A DNA stretch of 64,000 bases from Novosphingobium rosa NBRC 15208. GTDB taxonomy: Bacteria; Pseudomonadota; Alphaproteobacteria; Sphingomonadales; Sphingomonadaceae. The notes under the pieces were generated by a model, which was given only the letters and a program-made list of their open reading frames with translations, searched no databases and had not been told where the DNA came from. The stretch spans positions 44,762 to 108,761 of the forward strand of contig NZ_BCZE01000005.1 of assembly GCF_001598555.1 (NCBI RefSeq), given 5' to 3'. Position 1 is the first letter of the stretch, and the number at the start of each line of letters is the position of its first letter. This document shows, piece after piece, positions 59,426 through 64,000 of this stretch. A program made the translations under genes and the position numbers.

Positions 59426-60528
59426 CAGGCAATGTGCAGGACGTGGATAAAGGTCAGGCTGATCGCGCCCAGCACCAGCAGCGAGAGCACCACGGCCCCG
59501 GTCACCCGGCCACCGGCCTGCGCCACGCTGCGCACATCGACCCCCAGCCCCAGCGCCGCCATCGAGACCACGGTGAGAAAGCTCGCCAGCCCGCCTGCCG
59601 GGGCCACCAGCCCATCGGGCACCAGCGCGAAAGAGCGCGCCGCCAGCAGACCCAGAAAGCCGATGATGAACCACGGCACCAGATGGTGCAGCGCAGGGCG
59701 CGTGGCCGTCGCCTGTTCCGCCTCGCCAAGCAGGCGCGGCACGTCTTTGTCTTCGCCGCGCAAACGCGGCGCATCTTTGTTTTCACCACGCAAGCGCGGC
59801 GCCAGCAGCGAGAGCAGCAGGCAGACCGGCCCCAGCATCAGCACGCGCACCAGCTTGACCAGCGTGCCCATCTGCACGGCGCTCGCCCCCAGCGGCGCGG
59901 CGGCGGCCAGCACCTGAGGCACGGCATAGACCGTCAGCCCGGCCAGAGCGCCATATTGCAGCCCGTCGAGATGCAGCGCGATGCCCAGCAGCGGCAGGCC
60001 CAGCACCACCGCCACGCCCAGCACGGCGGTAAAGCCGATCGAGGTGGCGACATCGTCGCCATCCGCGCCGATCACCGGGGCCACCGCCGCGATGGCCGAA
60101 TTGCCGCAGATCGAATTGCCGCAGGCCACCAGCAGCGCCATGCGCGGCGGCAGTTTCAGCAGCCGCCCGATCACAAAGCTGGCCCCGATGGCCAGCGCCA
60201 CCACGGCGGCGATCCCCAGCAGCATCCACGGCCCGGCGGCCAGAATGGTGCGGGCGCTGATCGTTACGCCCAGCAGCACCACGGCGGCTTCCAGCAGGAT
60301 CTTGCCGCTGAAGGCGATGCCCGGCGCCCAACGGCTATGCGGCGTCCAGAGCGAGCGCAGCATGGTGCCCAGCAGGATCGCCAGCACCAGAGCTTCCAGC
60401 CAGCTGCGGCCAAGCATGCGTTCTTCCACACGTTGCAGGGCGTAAGCCGCGCCGGAAACGGCCAGGCACAGCCCCAGACCGGGGAGAAGCTGCGCCAGAT
60501 GAAGCCGGAAAGACGTGTTGGAAACCAT
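59425..60528 (-). CDS. YeiH/UPF0324-type putative sulfate exporter
   Basis: A 367-residue membrane protein of about ten helices: LEALVLAILLGTMLRSLW, ILLEAAVVLLGVTIS, VACGNSICGNSAIAAVAPVI is the family hallmark, then LGVAVVLGLPLLGIAL. A cytoplasmic loop after LLSLLAP carries three imperfect ten-residue repeats (PRLRGENKDA, PRLRGEDKDV, PRLLGEAEQA), encoded by a 30-base tandem repeat. AAGGAGG lies before ATG 60528. Homologues include YeiH; export of sulfate/sulfite-like anions is proposed but not settled. The LysR gene upstream is its likely regulator. Confidence 0.88.
   Translation of the reverse strand: MVSNTSFRLHLAQLLPGLGLCLAVSGAAYALQRVEERMLGRSWLEALVLAILLGTMLRSLWTPHSRWAPGIAFSGKILLEAAVVLLGVTISARTILAAGPWMLLGIAAVVALAIGASFVIGRLLKLPPRMALLVACGNSICGNSAIAAVAPVIGADGDDVATSIGFTAVLGVAVVLGLPLLGIALHLDGLQYGALAGLTVYAVPQVLAAAAPLGASAVQMGTLVKLVRVLMLGPVCLLLSLLAPRLRGENKDAPRLRGEDKDVPRLLGEAEQATATRPALHHLVPWFIIGFLGLLAARSFALVPDGLVAPAGGLASFLTVVSMAALGLGVDVRSVAQAGGRVTGAVVLSLLVLGAISLTFIHVLHIA
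59724..59803. repeat. 30-bp tandem repeat inside the yeiH-like gene
   Basis: Two full units and one 20-base partial unit of 30 bases run from 59724 to 59803, each built on CGCCAAGCAGGCGCGGC-type sequence followed by a TCTTTGT stretch. The second contains CGCCGCG-CAAA-CGCGGCG, a perfect 7-bp hairpin. Unit length keeps the reading frame. Confidence 0.8.
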
Positions 60529-60598
60529 GGGTGCCTCCTTGGGACAAGAGGCAGATGGACCCGGAAGACCAATCATTCCAACGATTGATTTATATCAT

Positions 60599-60620
60599 TT
60601 CAATCTCAATATGAGATGAA
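60599..60620. promoter_or_regulatory. AT-rich dyad upstream of the yeiH-like gene
   Basis: ATCTCA-ATA-TGAGAT is a perfect dyad extended by TTC/GAA, located 71-92 bases upstream of the yeiH-like ATG and close to CAATC...GATTG. It matches the T-N11-A style of LysR sites and lies just downstream of the LysR gene. Position-based inference. Confidence 0.45.
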
Positions 60621-60712
60621 TAGTGCCCGGTTTTCAGGTGTTGCCGCCAGACCTGCCCTCAGACGGACGACAGGAAGACTTCAGGCAGGATCATACCGAT
60701 CGCGCAGGCCGA

Positions 60713-61603
60713 TCAGATCACCCATTCGGGTTGCGCATCATGGGTGGCGATCACCTCCAGCAGGGCGTCGGCGGCCTTGCTGCGGTAGCGCTCCTTCTGG
60801 CGGATGCCGAAGAAGGGGCGCTCGGGCAGATGGACGGGCAGCACCTGCAAGGCATGGGCTGCAACCGCAGGCCCCACCACCAGCGCGGACAGCACGCCAT
60901 ACCCCGCCCCGGCGCGCACCGCCGCCAGCACGGCCTCATTCGAGGGCAAGGTCAGCACGATGTTCAGGCTCGCCGGATCGATCCCGCGATCCCGGGCAGC
61001 GGCCTCGAAGGTGGAGCGCGTGCCCGATCCTTCCTCGCGCATGATCCATGGCGCGCCGGCCAGCCATGCGTTGGTCACGGCCTCGACAGGGGCCTGCCCC
61101 ACCATCACCATGCGGTCCTTGCCCACAGGCCAATGGGCCAGAGCGGGATCGTCGATGGCGCCCTCGACAAAGCCCAGTTCCGCCTCGCCCGCCTGCACGG
61201 CGTGGGCCGCACCCTCAGTGTTGGCGATGGCCACCGAAAGTTCGATGTCCGGATAGCGGCGATGGAAAGCGGCCAGGCGTTCCGGCAGCCAGTAGCCCGA
61301 GATGGTCTGGCTGGCCACCAGCCGCAAGGTGCCGCGCTTCAGCCCGCCATATTCGGACAGCGCCAGTTCCGCCCCCGCCGCCCGGGCCAGCACGGCGCGG
61401 GCTTCCTCAAGGAACATGCGCCCGGCATCGGTCAGCTCGATGCCGCGCCCCACGCGGTTGAACAGCTTGACGTCATGCCGGGCCTCCAGCGCGGCAATCG
61501 CCCCGCTGGCCGCCGATTGCGTGACGTTCAGGATTTGCGCCGCGCGGGTGACATGCTCCCGCTCGGCCACTTCGACGAAAATGCGCAATTGTTCGAGCGT
61601 CAT
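60713..61603 (-). CDS. LysR family regulator upstream of the yeiH-like gene
   Basis: A 296-residue LysR protein: QLRIFVEVAEREHVTRAAQI then LNVTQSAASGAIAALEARHD, then a CysB/YeiE-like effector domain (LRLVASQTISGYWLPERLAAF, EEGSGTRSTFEAAARD). YeiE-YeiH pairs are common, and EEGSGTR is typical of regulators binding sulfur or anion ligands. The yeiH-like gene follows 184 bases downstream on the same strand. Confidence 0.92.
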   Translation of the reverse strand: MTLEQLRIFVEVAEREHVTRAAQILNVTQSAASGAIAALEARHDVKLFNRVGRGIELTDAGRMFLEEARAVLARAAGAELALSEYGGLKRGTLRLVASQTISGYWLPERLAAFHRRYPDIELSVAIANTEGAAHAVQAGEAELGFVEGAIDDPALAHWPVGKDRMVMVGQAPVEAVTNAWLAGAPWIMREEGSGTRSTFEAAARDRGIDPASLNIVLTLPSNEAVLAAVRAGAGYGVLSALVVGPAVAAHALQVLPVHLPERPFFGIRQKERYRSKAADALLEVIATHDAQPEWVI

Positions 61604-61681
61604 GGCGCGCGATCCTGCCGCAGGATCGAAGGCAAGGCCAGAGGTTTAGGGCCAGCCCCATACTGGCCCTGCCCTTCCGGT

Positions 61682-63742
61682 TTACTTGCCCGGCGCCAGA
61701 CGGATCGCCGCGCCACCACCCGGAGCCAGCCACAGCGAGAGCTTGTCGCCCTTCTTCACCACGCGGGTTTCATAGGCGATCTTGTGGCGGGCGTCGGTGA
61801 GATACGTCGCGCCCTCGCCATCCTTGTAGATGGTGGCGGTGTAGCTTTTCCTGGCGTCGAGGAAATCGAACGACAGGTCCAGCGTGCGCGCCGTGGCATC
61901 GTTGACCCCGCCGACATACCAGTCCGCCGAATTGCGATCCTTGCGCGCGAAGATGGCGTAGTCGCCCACCTCACCTGCGATCAGATGGCTTTCGGCCCAG
62001 TCGGCGGGCACCTGACGGATAAAGGCCAGTTCCCTGGGGTGCTTTTCGAGGTTCTCGATAAAGTCGGAGGCCATCTGGATCGGCGAATAGATCGCCAGAT
62101 AAAGCCCCAGCTGCTTGGCCAAAGTGGAGGCCAAAGGCACATGGTCATGGCCCTCAAGGCTCAGGATGCCCGGCGTGAAATCCATCGGGCCGGAAAGCAT
62201 GCGGGTGTAGACCAGCGTGGGCTCATGGCTGGGGCCGTTGGCGAAGGCGCCCCATGCATTGTATTCCATGCCCCGGGCGCCTTCGCGCGAGACCCAGTTG
62301 GGGTAGGTGCGACGCAGACCGGTGTCCTTCACCGGCTCATGCGCGTCGATGGCGATGTGGTACTTCGCCGCCGTCTCCACGACCTTGAGGTGATGCTCCA
62401 CCTGACGCTGGCCGTCGTGATACTCCATGCGGACATTGTCGGGGCCGGGGTTGGGGCCATCGCCCGGCGCCTGCACGCCGCCCGCATCGGCGACATAGCC
62501 CGTCTTGACCATATGCACGCCCAGCCCGCTGTAGAGCTTCATCGCATCGTCAAGCTGAGCCTCATAATTGGCGATGTTGCCGCCGGTTTCATGATGGCCG
62601 ATCAGCTGGACATGCTTTTGCGCGGCATAGGCGGTGATCGCCTTCAAATCGAAATCGGGCGTGGGCTGGGTGTAGCTGAAATCCCAGCCGGTGCCGAACC
62701 AGTTGCCGTCCCAGCCCTTGTCCCAGCCTTCCACCAGCACGCCCGAGAAGCCGTTCTTGGCCGCGAAATCGATGTACTGCTTGGTGCGCGCGGTGGTGGC
62801 GCCATGCTTGGGGCCGGTCGCCCAGGTCCAGTCGCCCCGGATCATGCCCCACCAGATACCGATGTACTTCTGCGGCTTGAACCAAGCCTGGATGTCGGGG
62901 ATCTTGCTGGGCTCGTTGAGATTCAGCTCCAGATCGTTCTCGACCAGACCCGCCGCATCGGGCGCGATCCGCATCGTGCGCCACGGCGTGTTGAAGGGCA
63001 GATCGCGCGTCACCCGCGCCTCATGGCTGGAGGGCGACAGCGTGGAGCGGAACGTCTGCCCATCCTCGCGCTTGAGCCACATCGCCGAGTAATCGACCAG
63101 CGCCGCCTCGTGGATCGCCAGATGGGTGCCGTCGTCCAGACGCATGGTGATCGGCGTGTGCGCGGTGGCCACGCCATCGATGGGGGTCTTCTGATAGACC
63201 TGCTCGTAACGGTTCCACTCGCCGCCCGTGATCCACCACGCCGTGCCTTTGGGGGCGATGGAAAATTCGGTCAGCTCATCGGCGATATGCATGGTTTTAA
63301 ACGCCGCCTGCGCGGGCATTTCATAGCGAAAACCGATGCCATTGTCGAAGAGGCGGAAGCGGACATTCATCAGCCTTTCGTGATGGTCCTTGTCCTGCTT
63401 GAAGTGGACGATCAGCTCTCGGTAATGATCGCGCACGAAGCGGCGCTCGCCCCAGGGCTGCTCCCAGGTGTCGTCCTGGTCGCGGGTCTCGCTGCCGGTG
63501 ATGGTCCAGCCGCGCGTCATGTTGACGCTATCGGTGAGGATAAAACCGAGTCCCGAAGGCGCGACCAGAAGCTTGCCCTTGTTGGTCAGCGACCACTTGG
63601 CGCGCTGGTCATTGTCGGTCGAGACGGTCAGAACGATCTGGCCATCGGGCGAGGTGGCGCTGGCTGTGGCGGGCACGGGCTGGGCATGGGCTGTCGTGGC
63701 CAAGGTCAAAGCGGCGGCGAAGGTCGGGATCAGGCGGGGCAT
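61682..63742 (-). CDS. glycoside hydrolase family 97 enzyme
   Basis: A 686-residue exported GH97 protein (SusB-like). The signal peptide is MPRLIPTFAAALTLATTAHA; the N-terminal beta-sandwich covers about residues 25-275, and the (beta/alpha)8 barrel starts near YIGIWWGMIRGDWTW with GFSGVLVEGWDKGWDG and IAIDAHEPVKDTGLRRTYPN. GHHETGGN and the Glu of DAHEPVK are consistent with the inverting (Ca-dependent, glucoamylase-like) subgroup; retaining members use an Asp instead. The substrate, likely an alpha-glucoside or alpha-galactoside, is unproven. GGAGAGCC lies before the ATG. Confidence 0.93.
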   Translation of the reverse strand: MPRLIPTFAAALTLATTAHAQPVPATASATSPDGQIVLTVSTDNDQRAKWSLTNKGKLLVAPSGLGFILTDSVNMTRGWTITGSETRDQDDTWEQPWGERRFVRDHYRELIVHFKQDKDHHERLMNVRFRLFDNGIGFRYEMPAQAAFKTMHIADELTEFSIAPKGTAWWITGGEWNRYEQVYQKTPIDGVATAHTPITMRLDDGTHLAIHEAALVDYSAMWLKREDGQTFRSTLSPSSHEARVTRDLPFNTPWRTMRIAPDAAGLVENDLELNLNEPSKIPDIQAWFKPQKYIGIWWGMIRGDWTWATGPKHGATTARTKQYIDFAAKNGFSGVLVEGWDKGWDGNWFGTGWDFSYTQPTPDFDLKAITAYAAQKHVQLIGHHETGGNIANYEAQLDDAMKLYSGLGVHMVKTGYVADAGGVQAPGDGPNPGPDNVRMEYHDGQRQVEHHLKVVETAAKYHIAIDAHEPVKDTGLRRTYPNWVSREGARGMEYNAWGAFANGPSHEPTLVYTRMLSGPMDFTPGILSLEGHDHVPLASTLAKQLGLYLAIYSPIQMASDFIENLEKHPRELAFIRQVPADWAESHLIAGEVGDYAIFARKDRNSADWYVGGVNDATARTLDLSFDFLDARKSYTATIYKDGEGATYLTDARHKIAYETRVVKKGDKLSLWLAPGGGAAIRLAPGK

Positions 63743-63787
63743 TTGGGGGGCTCTCCGATTTTGATTTTAAGTTAAGAAGAGGAAGAA

Positions 63788-64000
63788 GCGAGGGGGGAGT
63801 CTTAGTTGGTCGCATTCCTCAAGAGGAATGCTCCGGGCCCTCGCGCTCCCATTTTGTCTTCCGGCGAGAGGGTAGTGGCACCCAATCGTGGTGCGGGAAC
63901 TCTCCACCTGCGCGAGGTAAGGCGCCGCAGGCAGTGAATGTCTGGCTGGGCAATGAGCATTATGCCTGCGGCGCGGCAAACTTGGCGCAAGGCCGAACCC
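63788..64000 (+). repeat. structured intergenic repeat, copy G (cut by window end, enlarged left hairpin)
   Basis: At least 213 bp are present; the right end lies outside. The left hairpin keeps GCGAGGG...CCCTCGC but holds about 43 inner bases with GCATTCCTC-AA-GAGGAATGC. TGTC-TTCC-GGCG retains pairing by G-U. GGCACC/GGTGC, CTCTCCACCTGC, GGCGCCGCAGGCA/TGCCTGCGGCGC and the GGCCGAACCC block follow in the usual order. It starts 45 bases upstream of the GH97 ATG, the only copy seen on the 5' side of a gene, although a convergent gene end may lie beyond the window. Confidence 0.9.

Noticed and set aside
59724..59803. CRISPR-like short repeats
   Set aside because: The units are tandem without spacers, lie in frame within a transporter gene, and no cas genes are present.
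60623..63775. A 1050-codon open frame on the plus strand across the GH97 and LysR genes
   Set aside because: It is exactly antisense to two well-supported genes, has Arg/Gly/His/Gln-rich composition typical of third-position GC shadows, and contains no recognisable domain.

Overview
The window is a G+C-rich chromosomal segment of an alphaproteobacterium, almost certainly a member of Sphingomonadales; a Novosphingobium/Sphingomonas-type genome is the best guess. The signs are the ChvG/ChvI - short HprK - RapZ - EIIA - HPr cluster beside ATP-dependent PEP carboxykinase, the infA - maf - RNase E/G-like - yacG - tRNA-Phe block, the hisG(short) - hisD - nusB - thiL - H+-pyrophosphatase block, the BolA / J-domain / CobS association, a large TonB-dependent receptor with a Gly/Pro-rich insert, and a GCG_CRPN-type secreted peptide. 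There are no phage genes, insertion sequences, CRISPR arrays or rRNA genes.

Layout. 1-3.3 kb (minus): 5' part of parC, an ISC-type ferredoxin and two adjacent cysteine desulfurases. 3.4-4.8 kb: alpha/beta hydrolase and a DUF937-type protein. 4.9-11.6 kb: pckA, then chvI-chvG-hprK-rapZ-EIIA-HPr, an envelope and carbon/nitrogen control module. 11.6-17.1 kb: RNA methyltransferase, rmuC, def, recR, fmt, truA. 17.4-23.3 kb: cobS, a four-gene VOC/GST/VOC/SRPBCC cassette, a J-domain protein, bolA, a NUDIX hydrolase and an epoxide-hydrolase-like enzyme. 23.6-30.5 kb: hisG-hisD-nusB-thiL, hppA and a FemAB-like acyltransferase. 30.7-38.1 kb: uvrC, the TonB receptor, infA-maf-rng-like-yacG and tRNA-Phe. 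38.4-41.4 kb: EamA half-transporter, a TetR/SDR pair and two small exported proteins. 41.4-48.9 kb: LysR plus a leucine/isovalerate (liu) operon that carries a MaoC hydratase and a CitE-type lyase, and a TetR regulator. 49-59.4 kb: exported and membrane proteins of unknown function, LysR with a bile-acid-symporter-like transporter, a second LysR and a cytoplasmic FIST chemoreceptor. 59.4-64 kb: a YeiH-type transporter with its LysR, and a GH97 glycosidase.

The most unusual content is not a protein. Six copies (five complete, one cut by the window end) of a ~205-270 bp structured intergenic element, plus one solitary terminal hairpin, lie at 4150, 12470, 17142, 23312, 30547, 48260 and 63788. 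Each full copy is bounded by GCGAGGG/CCCTCGC hairpins, carries a 13-bp long-range inverted repeat just inside them, and encloses four smaller stem-loops. Several stems vary in sequence but keep pairing, and the G-U wobbles consistently favour one strand. The copies sit a few bases after stop codons, four of the five complete ones between convergent genes, with U-rich tracts outside both ends. I infer a mobile, bidirectionally terminating, structured 3'-UTR element. A second, unrelated repeat (two 45-bp palindromic units) sits between the EIIA and HPr genes.
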